Assembly (NCBI GenBank): GCA_015501585.1
Contig: JADNRY010000070.1
Coordinates: forward strand, 1 to 64,000
DNA length: 64,000 nucleotides
Direction of reading: 5' to 3'
From: Rhodocollybia butyracea
Lineage: Eukaryota; Basidiomycota; Agaricomycetes; Agaricales; Omphalotaceae
Shown: positions 11,713 to 23,553 of the stretch, one piece after another
Layout of the letters: each line of letters begins with the position of its first letter
How positions within the stretch are numbered: position 1 is the stretch's first letter
Position numbers and translations under genes: made by a program
Notes under the pieces: model-generated
Seen by the model: only the letters and a program-made list of their open reading frames with translations
What the model was told of the DNA's origin: nothing
The model's database searches: none

Positions 11713-13250
11713 TCAGCAAGGGCAAGTCTTCGATGATATTACCTTGTCCTGCTTTCAAGCAACGAGATGTTTCGTGTCTGGCTGTACTGCTACGCTTTGA
11801 TTAATTAGTTTTTTGCATCCAAGGTTTGTACGTTCACTTCATTAAGCACCATTCATCTATGTGTATATCAAGTCAAATAGCTTTATTTATTACAATCTAC
11901 TTCGCGACGGTTCATCGAGCCAATAAAATGCATCCAGCAGAAGGATCTGCTTTTGTCGAAAGAGTTCTCGCCAGCTCTGCTTCCTGATAGCCTACCAAAC
12001 ACTCTTCAATCAAAACTGACGCATCGTCGTTTCTAAATCTCCAAATTTTTCAAAACTAAACGCTCAATGCAATTTTTGCCCTCGGACGGAGATGTCAGAG
12101 TCGCGAACGGAAATTCTACGTTTTGATTCCTTCATAGGTTTTGGAACACAGTGTGAATTTAACAGAGTGCAATGCTGGAGACGCTGAGTGCTGAGTAGGA
12201 GGAGGAGCCGACCGACTGGGATAGAGCCAAAGAACGGAGATGGCAGAGATGTGGATTCATCGGAAAGGGAAATCTGGGGAGACTGGTCTATAACCAGACA
12301 GTCGGGTGGGATGTAAAAAGGCAGGCGGTTCTGTCCATTACAAGCTGGGCTAGGGAAGGCTGAAGCGCGTGTCATCGGAAAGGAAACAGTACAAGCAGAG
12401 AACGAAGCGCTGAAGCTGAAGCTCGAAGTCCCGGTTGGAGCTTGTGTGCATGTGTACCCATTGCCAAGACCTAACATCGTTCCCGAGTTCATAGTGGACC
12501 CTACGTACGAATAGCCATAGGTATAATTCTACGACCATAGCCTCCTTGGACCATTCCAAAACTCCGGATTCACCAAGATTTGTAGAGCCACCCGCGCCAG
12601 AAGAAAACACGAAAGAGCGGAGGATCCATCACAGTGGCAAAACCTTTGAGCAGGTTGTTTATTGTGGGCTGAAACTGGACTGAAGCTTTGAAGGCGCACA
12701 TCTAGTTGGTGTGTTGCCAACAGTGATAAGTAAAAGAGAAGGAGATGTACGCTGAGCGCTGCCAAGAACATCGTGCAAATAATGATGATGTCATCAACAA
12801 CATCGCTTTACATGCAACCACGAGCAGCATTCGAATCTAACACCTTTGCAGAAAGCCTGCATCTCCTTCCGAGTGGGAGACTTTAGCTGCTAATTGCTGT
12901 ATCACCAAAAACTCAAATTAGGTACACACAGAGATGGAGATGCATCGATGAACAGTGCTTCAGAAATGCAAGATTTCGTCATTATTGTACCAATCTCCGA
13001 CTCAACTGGTTTGTGCATGCTCCAAGCTAGCTCCCCTTGGACATACGATAATTCTGGACCCATTTGGCTTTGTTCAATTCGAGTAATCCTATTCCATTGC
13101 AGGCTCTCTAAGCAGTTGGATCCCGCCGGTTCAAGTTCTCTCCACAGCCTTAGGCTTTACCTCGTCTGCGGATAGCTTGGAAATTTTTTCTGTAAGCCAT
13201 TTACCGCTGCACATGGGGCTGTACCTCCATTTTGCACATTGCTATTTGGG
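11713..13250. other. Spacer between the two GPI-type genes
   Basis: On the minus strand there is an open stretch at 12,064-12,492 (142 codons from ATG, Ser/Phe-rich, with a basic C-terminus) and further open stretches up to 12,771. I recognise no domain, signal peptide or convincing splice structure. It may be a lineage-specific gene or chance. The rest looks non-coding. Confidence 0.25.
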
Positions 13251-13271
13251 TTACGGATATTCCCTGGAAAG

Positions 13272-13279
13272 TATATAAG
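13272..13279 (+). promoter_or_regulatory. TATA box of paralogue B
   Basis: TATATAAG lies about 250 bp before the ATG at 13,526 and is followed by a CT-rich leader. Paralogue A has no comparably clear TATA box in its aligned upstream region, where the nearest match is a weak TATATG at about 10,897. Confidence 0.45.
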
Positions 13280-13525
13280 CTACATACCGCGAACCTCATG
13301 CTCTCATCAGCTTTCCAGTTTTCTTCGTCCCGAGTTCTACTCGCCCTTCTTGATCTTCTTTTCGTCTTTTCGTTTCGTTCAAGGGACTTTTTGTTTTCAT
13401 CCCACGAACTACAACTTTTTCAGCCTTGCTCCAAAGTCCTCTAAAGAACCTCGAATTTTTTTTACGCCTTTCGTGGTTTCTATCGACTCTTTAATTTCAA
13501 CTTATTAGTACGACTACATACTACT

Positions 13526-14128
13526 ATGGCTCGCCAAATCGCTGCTATCGCCTTGCTCGCGACTTCCTTCGCTCTTTCGGCGCAAGGTGCTCCTGCATTT
13601 GATGAACAACGCGATAACAGTGCGTTCAACCAATCTATTCTTTTGGAACAGTCATATTAATTCACATCTTCATGTCCTCAGTCCTGAGTGATATCACCTC
13701 CGCTTTCGGAGATGCTACATCCGTGGTGGGCTCTGTTTTCCACGATGCTACGTCCAAAGTAGCTTCAGTGTTCGGCGACGCTACCTCTATCGCAGATGGC
13801 GTATTCGAGACTGTTACTTGTGAGTAGAGCCGGAGTCGCTTATTCCTCCTCTTCCTTGCCGCTGACTCGAAAACTACCAACAGCTGACGCCGGATCCATC
13901 TTCACAATCGTGACCAGCGAAGGCGGCGAGGCAATAACTCTTGCCGAGAGTGCAGCTGGTCGGGTCACTTCTTTTGCGGGCCATGAATTCACAATAGTTA
14001 CTAGTGCATTTGCTTCTGCGACATCAGCAGCATCAAATAGTGCTGTAGGGAGGTCCTCTTCCAGCCTGGCTCCGGTGGTTGCTAGTTTCGTGGCGGTCGT
14101 GGGTGGGGCTTTGGTTGTGATTCTATGA
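13526..14128 (+). CDS. Small secreted, probably GPI-anchored protein (paralogue B)
   Basis: Exons 13,526-13,619, 13,682-13,819 and 13,884-14,128 give 158 residues. Signal peptide (MARQIAAIALLATSFALSAQG), then an 11-residue repeat (FGDATSVVGSV, FHDATSKVASV, FGDATSIADGV), a Ser/Thr/Ala-rich region containing FTIVTS twice, and a hydrophobic tail (...GGALVVIL) suited to GPI attachment. The second exon is exactly as long as that of paralogue A (138 nt). The 11-residue period could form an amphipathic helix; that is inference. No enzyme motif is seen. Confidence 0.82.
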
Positions 14129-14756
14129 CCAGACTCCAGAATGAACCAGTTGGCCCCATCCGTCTATGCCACGGATGCACCAGATCACGATACTAGCGTT
14201 ACTCAACTGAGGACGATACCTGAATGACTTAGGCCAATGGCTGCAATGGACTGTATCGAAATAAAACTGAATCTATCTTATTATACTTTGAACTTGATTA
14301 ATTCTTCGCTTGTTTCTTTGCGTTCAACTCTAAAGTCGTACGTAGGTTCAACCTTCAGTTCCGAATTCATTAAGCCAAGATATACCCAGTACTTACTTCA
14401 ACCAGCAAAAAGCGGGTAGGTGATTTGTCCGAGGACCCGTCAGAGCATGTGTGGGCGTCCGAGGTCCGAGCCCCGCACAATTGAAAGTTCATGCTCGGAC
14501 ATTCGTATTCTTAATCTAACTAATATACTCTATTCCTCCACCTGTTCGTATTAGTAGGTCTAGATATCTATGAAACACACATTCCTGAAAACTAAAGTCA
14601 TATTTGCAACAAATCCTTGGTGATGGGGCTTCGACCACTGATCTCGCTTACCCCGCCTCACATGTACCACGAGCCCCTCTATCAACCCAATTAAACATGT
14701 ACTGAAGGAAGAGAATCAGATTTGTCAAAGGTTCCGACTCCGACTCTCAAACCCTG
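14129..14756. other. 3' flank and spacer, nothing recognised
   Basis: A/T-rich 3' flank of paralogue B followed by about 400 bp of unremarkable spacer. A stretch near 14,430-14,480 resembles a tRNA T-arm (GGTCCGAGCCCC) but the other arms are missing. Confidence 0.4.
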
Positions 14757-14757
14757 C

Positions 14758-15455
14758 CTAATATACTGCGCTGTACTTCTCCAGCTCTGTCATCATGCGG
14801 CCCCACCTCCCATCATGCCAACCGACAACCCCCTTCCACTCCTCGCTGTCCTTCCCAAAGAGGGTCTTCAGCATCTCAAGCACAGCTCCCACCGCAAAGT
14901 CCGCAAACGAAACCTCATCTCCCATAATCCACCTATCCTCCGCTTTCATCATCGCATGCACACTCCCCAGAAACTCCTTCACCTTCTCCCACTCCGCAAC
15001 GCGTTGTTCCTCGCTCATCGTCCATGTCGCGAAACTCGAGATACCGAACCTCGGCAAATAATTGCGCGTTACGTACTCTGCGCTTGGGCCGTTCACCACC
15101 TCACGTATCATCTGCGGCAACAAAAGTAACGCGAATGGTGCTGTTTTCGAGCCGATCATCTCTCTAAAAGCAGCTTGGAGAGTATGCGTCCCTTAGGGAT
15201 TAGCTGGGTCGACGTGGGATAGGTTTTGTCGAGATATTCGGCAATAAGGGCAGAATCGGAGATGAGTGCGCCAGTGGAGTCGTCGTGGATGACTGGGAGG
15301 GTGTACATAGGTGAACCATCTGGTTTAAGACCAGTTGGATGAGCCCCGAGCTTTTTCATTGTGGGCTCGATGTCAGGGTATTCAATCCAGATAGTTTTGT
15401 GTGGCACGTTCTTGAAGTTCAAGCCATACCTTCGGAGGGATTTTCAATTGGCATC
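14758..15455 (-). pseudogene. Glutathione S-transferase-like gene with a frameshift
   Basis: The N-terminal thioredoxin-like part reads NFKNVPHKTIWIEYPDI, then LPVIHD and ISDSALIAEYLDKTYP, the region that binds glutathione. The C-terminal helical part (SFADFAVGAVLEMLK) follows in another frame. The frames meet at about 15,180-15,195, where one base appears to be missing just after LIPKG; restoring it would read THTLQAAFREMIG. The first beta strand and the usual start (an MITLYD-like sequence) are not found upstream. Either a pseudogene or a sequencing error combined with an unfound first exon. The family conjugates glutathione to electrophiles in the cytosol. Confidence 0.75.
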
Positions 15456-15743
15456 AATAAACATCGCGGGGCATGGTTAACGTGTCCATACCTCGCTCTC
15501 CAAACAGATAACTTGCTATAAGTCTATATCTAATCTGATCTACTTACATGTTCAGTCATTGCTCAGTCATTGCTCGTACACTCGCACGTAGCTCTCAGAC
15601 AATCCTACGTAGCTGAAAAGGACAAACTTTTCCAGTACATTCTAAATCCCGTCCAGTACATTCTACCTCAAGATGTTTCTACTCCTTCTACCCGACCACC
15701 ATTAGTGAATCGGTCACCTCATACTCAGGGGTACATCGAAGCC

Positions 15744-16258
15744 CTAAAAACTTGTCAAAAGTGCTTCACGAAAAATACAAACTGAGTGACCCACCGGCGG
15801 ACAATTATCCGCGGTCTCGACAACAGTAAGGTATACTTCGTCGCCTGTGACGATAGCTGGTATCTCTGGGAAGACGAGGCTCGATGGAGGAGGGGTGCTT
15901 CCCGGCAAGACAGATAATCCTAATTACAAGGTCATTAGGTCGACATTCATAAATATTCCAACGAGTACAATACTTGCCAAAGTTTGGAATCAAATAAGAA
16001 CCAAAGTAATAAGTAAACCCTCCCTCGTCAAACTCCCCGGTAGAGTTCAGATTCGCGGTGGTCGGGAGTAGTCGGTGAGCCAGACGGTGATCTGACTGTA
16101 CCCGTCTTCACACCAGTTGGAATCTTGGTACGCGAAGGGGAAGGAGGCACCGGCAGCGACTACTAGCCTGCTCGAAGGGAGGAGAGGATACCAGCTGAAG
16201 CATGAGTCGCGAAGAAAGCCAGGCCTAAGGATAACGCGGCGTAGAGTGAGCGGACCAT
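15744..16258 (-). pseudogene. Small secreted protein gene with frameshifts
   Basis: Starts with a clear signal peptide (ATG at 16,258; SLYAALSLGLAFFATHASA). It then shifts frame into LVVAAGASFPFAYQDSNWC and ITVWLTDYS, and shifts again into NLNSTGEFDEGGFTYYFGSY. A probable GC-AG intron (donor GCAAGT, branch CTAAT, acceptor ATTAG) separates IPNFG from LSVLPGSTPPPSSLVF. The pattern (AG.SF.F.Y ... VWL) resembles a common family of basidiomycete secreted beta-sandwich proteins of unknown function. Two frame breaks in exons argue that it is dead. A partial copy lies at 9,740-10,039. Confidence 0.6.
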
Positions 16259-16259
16259 T

Positions 16260-17660
16260 GAAGATACAACGTTAGATAACCCGTGGGTGAGATGGGTCTA
16301 TCCTTTCGCGAGGACTTGCCCTTTTATAACCATCCACGGAGTACGAAGTATGTGGCCATGTAGAAACCAGGTGAGAATCGCCAAAAATTTCAGGAGAACG
16401 CTAGGAACGTTTACATTGCTGAACATGCCAGCATCCCCAGCGTTCCTTGCAAGTATGTGGAATACAATTTTAACCACTGCAAATTGTCGGGCACGTATCA
16501 TTCCCAGAATCCCATTACTGATATATGAAGCAAGATGAAGGACCTAGAAGGACCTAGAGGGACGTACGCATTCAGAACGTCAAATACTAGTCCATAAGCC
16601 CTACGTGAGGTAAGAATATCATTCGGAAGTCTGGTAGGTACACGGCAGGACCTGCGGCTTGCAAGGAGAGTATCAAGTCGAATTTCCCTGCCAATCTTTC
16701 ATGGTGATGCAAAAAGGCGGAAGAACTGCCTCGAATCGCCTGTCATTTCAAAAGAGTTCGAGTTCTCTCAGGGTTCTCGCCAGTTCTCTTGCCTGCTTTG
16801 ACTTCTAATGACTGAACAAAGGAACGCCTCCCACTCGGAAACCGGCGGCATCGTCGTTTAAGCTTCCATCCGTTCCTGCAGTAACATGCATATCGGCAGT
16901 GATGTGGAATGATGTGGATGTACAGCTGAAATCGAAGCAGCGTTTCTTGAGCGACTAGGAATAGCAAGGAATTCTTTTTTTTGCTTAAGCGCTAGTAGAT
17001 GCCCTTCCATGAACCGGGGAACGGCGATGTCAAAGATGGAACGATGTGAGAACAGGTACCGAGCATGCCATTCGACTGAGGTCGAGTTACGCTAGTGGTG
17101 GACGAGAGACTTCTGCGTCTGTAATTATCCATGAGGAACACTACGCCAGTGTTGTCCAGGGACCAGCGAAGCTTCTGCGTGTGCAATCATCGAGGAACAT
17201 TGAGGAAATCATGACCATGCCATTGGGTTACTTCTAGTACTAAGCTCTACACACACCCGTTTCTTCTGTATGCGACATGGTTTTACCAAACCGTCAAAAC
17301 CACATAGTGGCCCACTTCCGAAGAAGCGTTGCTACGGTAGGTCTAAGAATATGACGCCCCATCCCAAAAAAGACGGTCATTCTCGTGAACGTCCCAACCT
17401 CAACCTCTCCTGAAAGAAGGAGGAAGAGACGTCTCGCTCCGTCAACCAGAAATATCGTCCATTTTTCGAAAGAAAACGCTAGAAAGCTGGAGGCTTCGGA
17501 AGGTTGAAGCGGACACTAAAGAGTGAAAAAAATTTTCAGCAGCTCTTTTATACAAAAGGATCACGTGCTAGTCAGGTGCGTGCATCAAACCGGCGCGCGC
17601 GAGCGCGCTTAACTGATACGAACCTCAAAGAAATTTGTACATTATTTTCTACCTGAGTAC
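16260..17660. other. Intergenic stretch, no gene recognised
   Basis: Only short unsupported reading frames on both strands. No domain, signal peptide, transposon end or tandem repeat was seen. Confidence 0.5.
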
Positions 17661-17665
17661 CTGTA

Positions 17666-20178
17666 TCATGTCGTAATCATGATCTCACCGATGATTACTG
17701 CTTCAGCCGTCTCCCCACTTTTCAATTCTTCTCTCTCTTCTCCCGGGCCCTTTTGCGGAAGTATAACAAGCCCATTGGCTCCACTCAAGCTCGCAACTCT
17801 ACTCGAACGTTGTCCACCTGTGCTGTATGCTTTTAACATGCCTCCATTTTTTAAATCTGATCGCAAGATGACCCGATGAAACTCTGTCCTAGGATCCAAA
17901 GGCATCGCCTGTTGTAACTATAGCGTAGATTAGTAGCGACAGAACTAGATGCTCTTCTTCGTCTTACCTCAACTTTCACCTTCGGAAGGTTACAGCCTTC
18001 ACCTGAAAATTCCCATCCGCCCAATTTTCTCAACGCTGGTACCACGAAAATGTTAAACGTTACGAGCGCCGAAGCTGGATTCCCAGGAAGGGCAAACAGA
18101 GGTTTAACTTTAGGCGCGTCTGCCTCGACCGGCACGACAGCGAAAGTCGTCGGCTTTCCGGGCTTGACGCTAACTCGACCAAATTTCACCTCTCCTCCCA
18201 ACCTGCGTTCTATCACAGGTTTGAGTAAATCTGTAGGACCCATAGAAGTTCCGCCAGTCGTTAGGATGATATCCGCGCGAGCAAGACCGTCCTGGAGTGC
18301 GTTCACATGCGCGTCGATTCTTCAAATAATGGAAATTGTTATGAGAGGCGAAATTAGTGTATCCGAAACACTCAACTCGTCTGGAACGATCCCAAGATCT
18401 ACGACCTCGTATCCCATTCCCTGCAGCGAAGCAGCGAGCGAAGGACGATTGGTATCCCATGACTTCCAGTCTCCTTCTCCTGCTCCTGTTGTCGATACCT
18501 GACCCGTGAGATCCCGTATTTCGTTCCCCGTGCTCAACAGGGCAACTACAGGCTTCTTGAATACTCTGACGTCTTTTTTACCTACGAAGATCAAGCTACC
18601 CACTTCTCCTCCACCGCTGGTGATCCTCTCGCCCCTCCGCATGACTAAATCTCCTTGACGCACATCCGATCCTGGCTGACGTATATTGAAGCGCGAAGGA
18701 GGAGCGGGAATAAGGGTCTCTACTTTCCATTCCTCGCCAGGTGGGCCAGCAGGATTTCCATCGGTCGCTGAGGCCAGATATTTTAAACGAAATTATCACC
18801 ATCGAGAAGAACCACCTACATTCTGGATAAGTCTCAACTACTTTTGTATCCTCGACCATGATTACGGTGTCTGCTCCACGAGGAAGGGCACCGCCCGTAT
18901 TGATTCGATATATACATCCTTCTGGTAATACATCCTGGCTTGCAGGCGATAAAAGTTGGGGGTGAGATGAAGATGTCAAGACAACGTATGTTCCTGCCGG
19001 GTCGGATGCTAGATGAATTGTGAGTTTATCCACTATCTTTTGGAGATGAAAAACTAACATCTCAACGCATACCCATCCACACTGGTCGTCTTCGTCGGAG
19101 GTAAATCAGCAGGAGCATAGACGTCCTCAGCCAAGATATGACCTCGAAGCGAAGCAGTAACAGGTAGAGTAACAACCGGGAGATGCGAAACATTTTTGTC
19201 GATTATCTCAAGGGCATTCTTGAACGAGACTATCGAGTAGGGTGAAGTTCGATGCCGAGCGGATACTGAGTTCAAAAATCTGTTATACCAAAGTGAGAAA
19301 GAAATTGCAGTAAAAAGACCAACCAGCTTGAGAAGGATCGTGCGATAAGATCTTGTGTTCATTACTTCCATGATGATGGTGATGACGATGGCCTTCAGAG
19401 CCGCTGTGATGCTTTCCTCCCTCTCCGTGACGATGCCGATGCCCTCCGTGGTGTTTATGGCCGTGTCCATGTATAGGGTCAGATTCCAATGCCCCATGTA
19501 CGCCTTGGCCACTTTTCATTCCATCTCCGCCTTTCATTAGATCCACTGCATGCACAACAACTCCGCTATCCAAAAGAGCGGCGAGGTTTTCGCGTACTGC
19601 CTTGACCGATCCTGGAAGTGTTACAATGAGGGTTTCGTGGCCAGAATCACTATCCAAGGTGATTGATGCCTGAGAAATCGTGCCAGCGACGGGTCGCGAC
19701 AAAGCGGCCATCTGTGTATGCTTCAGGCTTGAAGAGATTAAAAGATGTACAAGGCCTGGTGCAGGTCGCGAAAGCAGAGGTGTTATTGCCTTGCAAGTGG
19801 TAGCGTCAGTGGTAAGAATAACATCTGAACATAAAAAACATACTTCAGGCGTTCGATCTCTAATCCCAAAGCCTGTTCCTCCAGTCGTCACGATCCAGTC
19901 TATCTCGTCTTTGCCTCGCCGAATTACCCATCGCTTCACAGCTTCCTGGATAGCTAGAGCCTCATCTGAGACAATGGCATGATCTACGCATGAAAATGCG
20001 GGATAATCGATGAACAATTCTCGAATAGCAGGACCAGATTTGTCGTATGTTGGATCAGAATTTGGGGCAGCAGCACGATCGCTAACTGATTATGGTTCGG
20101 AGATATCCAGTATCAAAGAGCTATAGACAAACCAGTCAAAACTGCAACTCTTATTTTACCATTCAAATCTTCCGACAT
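17666..20178 (-). CDS. Gephyrin-like molybdenum cofactor protein (MogA-MoeA fusion)
   Basis: Inserts molybdenum into molybdopterin in the cytosol: the MogA-like domain adenylates molybdopterin and the MoeA-like domain exchanges AMP for molybdate. Eight exons give 711 residues with consistent phases: 20,133-20,178; 19,844-20,085; 19,324-19,789; 19,059-19,265; 18,820-19,008; 18,377-18,767; 17,968-18,319; 17,666-17,908. N-terminal Mog domain with TTGGTGFG and RPVAGT; a very His-rich linker (about 19,330-19,490); then MoeA with SVDGYALRSSD, a second TTGGTSMG motif and LFALPGNPASA. Domain order is as in animal gephyrin. The 54-nt intron 19,790-19,843 has an unusual AAG acceptor and keeps the frame if retained. 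Start is 240 bp from the stop of UBA2, same strand. Confidence 0.95.
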
Positions 20179-20417
20179 TTTAGAGACCAATTTGAGACAG
20201 TGGGCCGAGAGCTCGAGATGGTGGTACGGAACAACGGAACGACGTAAATTGTGGCGCAGTCATTTCTCAATTAGAGAAATCATTAGTCGTATTAGATAGA
20301 TTTTATGAATGCACGCATTGACAGTAAGTATATACTCAATGGGAGGAATAATAGTGGACGATAATGATAAGTCAACAAGCAAAGCAAGGAAGTACAAGAT
20401 AAAAAGACAGTCCAACT

Positions 20418-22936
20418 TCAATCAATCACAATGATATCGTCGTCGAGCCTATCATTAACTCCCTCCATCATAATCAACCCATCGTTCTCTAGTCGACGTC
20501 GTTTGCTTGGGCTAGATATTTCAGAGTCTTTAACTTTGGTTTTGCCAGATGACTTGACGGGTTCCGGAGTACCGAGTTTTTGCTTCTTGGCCGGAGGTTG
20601 ACCGTTGGCCGAAGGCTCGAAATCTAGAACCACGATATCATCGTCATCGGCATCGGGTGCAGACCTCTTCAGTGACGCAGGCGGAGATATCGGAGAAGCT
20701 GGTGCAGGTGGTTTTTTCTTCTTCGAAGGTGTAGGAAGAGGATTGGGGAGGATAAAGGAGGGGCCAGAAGGAGGGTGGATTAATCTAGAGGAATAATGTT
20801 AGACTCAGTAAAAACCGCCAAGCCGACGACGAAAGTGACTCACGGAAGACCCCCAATTGCCACTGTGATAGTTGACCACTCTCCTTCCTCATCCACGATT
20901 GACAAAAAGTTTCCTCTGGAAACATTCAAACTCTCCAGGGTCCTCTCATAGTTATCGTCCCAATCAGGATCCGCCAGAACACGCTTATCCTCGTATACGC
21001 TAACTTCTCGCTCGTCGTCGCCCATGAGACCTTTCACCACGTCTTGTAGCGTAGTACGCGCTGGGTCACAAAGGATTTTCGTGTACGTGTCCCGACAAAT
21101 GCCACATCCGGGATTTGGCTTTGAAAGCGTGATAGTACTGAGTGGGACGGCAGGTTTGAATTGTAAATGTACGTTACGAAGCTTGTCATGCGATTTTCGG
21201 AGTAGATGCAGGGCTTGCAAAACGATAAGACCAGATATGATGGCGTTCGTGGTGGCAATTGCTGGGATAATATTTCCAGCCATCTCTGTACAACGTTAAT
21301 TGAAGAAACCAGCATCAAAGAACCGACTATTACCTTTTACCTCCCATCGTGTTTTCTCCTCAATCCCGTAAGCTGCAGAGCGCAGGTTGGATGCGGCGGT
21401 CACGAAGTCCAGCGTATCGTCATCGTCCTTGTCAAACTCTATTGTGTCGGCTTCACCGCTGGATAGACGAGTAGAGAGGCTATAGACACTGTGAAATATG
21501 CAAGTTGACATCATTGTATCAAGGATCTTTATTATCACTGTACCTTGAAATAAATAGTTCCAAATTATCTTTCAATGACAGCTTCCGCTGGTCCTTGAGA
21601 GCGACACGAGCGCCGGCTGCAGACGTAGAAGCAACAGGCTGGGTAGAGTAGCCGTTTGAATTGCCATTGGTAGACGAAGAAGTTGAGTTATTGACGTGAG
21701 TTCCTGTCGAAGTTGCACTGGAGGTGCCTGCTCGATTGATAACGAACGTTTCGTTCATGATAGCATCAAATTCCAGAGGTATAGGCGGCTCTCGATGGCG
21801 CCACATATCGGACATGCTTAGCAAGTTACGGACATCACGGCCAAAGACCTTCTCAAAAGCTTTCTTCGCAGCATCTTGATTATGAGCAATGTCTCGGATG
21901 GCTTCACGGACTTCGCTGAAACTTTGAGCTTCTTTTTCGAAGATTTGCTATCTCTTCAGCTGGAGAGAACGTTAGTCGTTTTGGATAGAATACAGATAGA
22001 AACTACACGTACCATTTTCGCCTTGTTTTTCAGCTTCATCGAGGTCTTCGCCAGCGTCTTCATCCATCCCGAATAGTTGTCTGATTGTATGTTAATTATA
22101 TTCAGACGGACAAACGTTAAGTCATACCCCATGAGATAGCTTTTACTCCAGACAATGCAGTGAATAGGCTGACTGGGCGTAGAACGGATAGTGCAAACAG
22201 GGAAAGTCTTAGGAGTCGGTTTGGGGATACAGTCAAAGCACTCGGTCACATCCTGTACCCGAATATGAGCGATTGGGCATTGCAATCGTCGCATTGCCAC
22301 GTACCTTGATCAAAGGTTGAACCTGCCCAAGGTACCCCGCAGTCCCAGACTCAACCAAAGGCACTTCTGCTGCCATGCACATTTTATTGACGTGCCTTCG
22401 GGCGTCTGAATGCATTCGTCAAAAATTGGCAAGCTACCAGACAAAAGGCTCACCTAGGTTGTCCAACGCGTTCAAGACAATGTCAAAACTCTGAAACCAC
22501 TCGATATCATACTGAGGTTCTTTGATATTACCGTAGATAGGCGTGATGTGAACGTTGGGATTGAATGGCGCTGCAGTCTGCGCTGCGACCTGGACGGAAG
22601 TTAATGAGCAGTGTTCGACCTGCAAGCCAGCCCACGAACCAAAGCTTTACTCTGCTTAACATCCTTCTTCCTAAACAGAAATTGACGATTCAAGTTTGAC
22701 AAGTCGATGGTATCAAGATCCAGTAAAGTAATCTTGCCGAAACCAGCCAGCACGACATTTTTCACTGTTTTTCTGTCATTATTAAACAGAGTTTAGATAT
22801 TTACGCGTCACTTACAAAGTTCACAGCCAATACCACCTGCCCCTACGAGAAGAACTTTGGTTTCTGAGAGCTGAGAATGAAGTTCTGGGCCCAAAATGGC
22901 TTTTGCATGGTTGATACGTCCTGCAGCAGTGGACAT
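20418..22936 (-). CDS. UBA2: SUMO-activating enzyme E1 subunit UBA2
   Basis: Catalytic half of the SUMO E1 (partner AOS1): adenylates SUMO, holds it as a thioester and passes it to UBC9. Starts at 22,936 with an N-terminal Rossmann motif [10 protein letters not shown], then [18 protein letters not shown]. The catalytic cysteine lies in [19 protein letters not shown]. Zinc pairs CFDC and CGIC are both present. The Ubl domain covers about 21,060-20,840. The C-terminal tail carries basic nuclear localization signals (KKQKL, KRRRL) and two acidic-hydrophobic SUMO-interaction-like motifs ([17 protein letters not shown]) at the very end. The gene is split by many short introns. Its first exon recurs as a fragment at 56,966-57,137. 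Confidence 0.95.
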
Positions 22937-23009
22937 GGTAGATAAGTCCCGAATCCAGGCGCAAGAAAGTAGAGACGCGGCGGTGGAAAAATAACAAGCT
23001 TAACTGTCG

Positions 23010-23550
23010 CGGAATTTGAACGGTTCTGGGCGCTAGCTTAGAATTCTCCCACGGTCCTGCACTGCAGTATAGCAGTATCCTGTCCGTGTGATTTTAGCTA
23101 GTGGGCGGCATGGGTGCCTCTGTAAGGACTCGGAATTTCGGAAAGAGGGTATGTTGACTACTTCTTCCAATATTGAACCATACACCTTACACTGATTTAG
23201 TAACTGTTCGAGCAATAAAAGGGTCGGGGAATGATCATGAAGATGTACAGTGAGCGCCTTGAATAGCCCAGCTTGGGAACGCGATCCTGACATAAAATAT
23301 AGCAGGTCCAGAGTCTGCACCCCAATTAAAGCAACAACATGCCGTACTCTTTGATTGTTTCCAATTTTGTTGCTCGACTCTGCTCGACTAGTGGAGAGCC
23401 AAGATAGTCAAGAGTGCCTCAGGAAAAAAACGTAGCTATCAAGGCAAAGTTGCCGCGATTCCAAGCGAGCAGCGCAGTGGCCGTGTTTTCATTTCCATAC
23501 AACATAAGTATCAGTATATCTATGAATGAACGCGAACCGGCATTACATAC
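23010..23550. repeat. UBA2/membrane-protein spacer, present in several copies
   Basis: No gene. The approximately 170-bp segment 23,205-23,375 (GTTCGAGCAATAAA ... TTCCAATTTTGTTG) recurs at about 52,400-52,560, 54,790-54,945, 57,780-57,955 and 60,155-60,320. Two of these five copies belong to the membrane-protein/hydrolase spacer, so the same repeat lies on both sides of the membrane-protein gene. Confidence 0.75.
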
Positions 23551-23553
23551 GAT

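Noticed and set aside
14430..14480. tRNA-like T-arm sequence
   Set aside because: No acceptor, D or anticodon arm could be paired around it.
19355..19540. Plus-strand Met-rich frame
   Set aside because: Antisense of the His-rich linker codons (CAT read backwards gives ATG).
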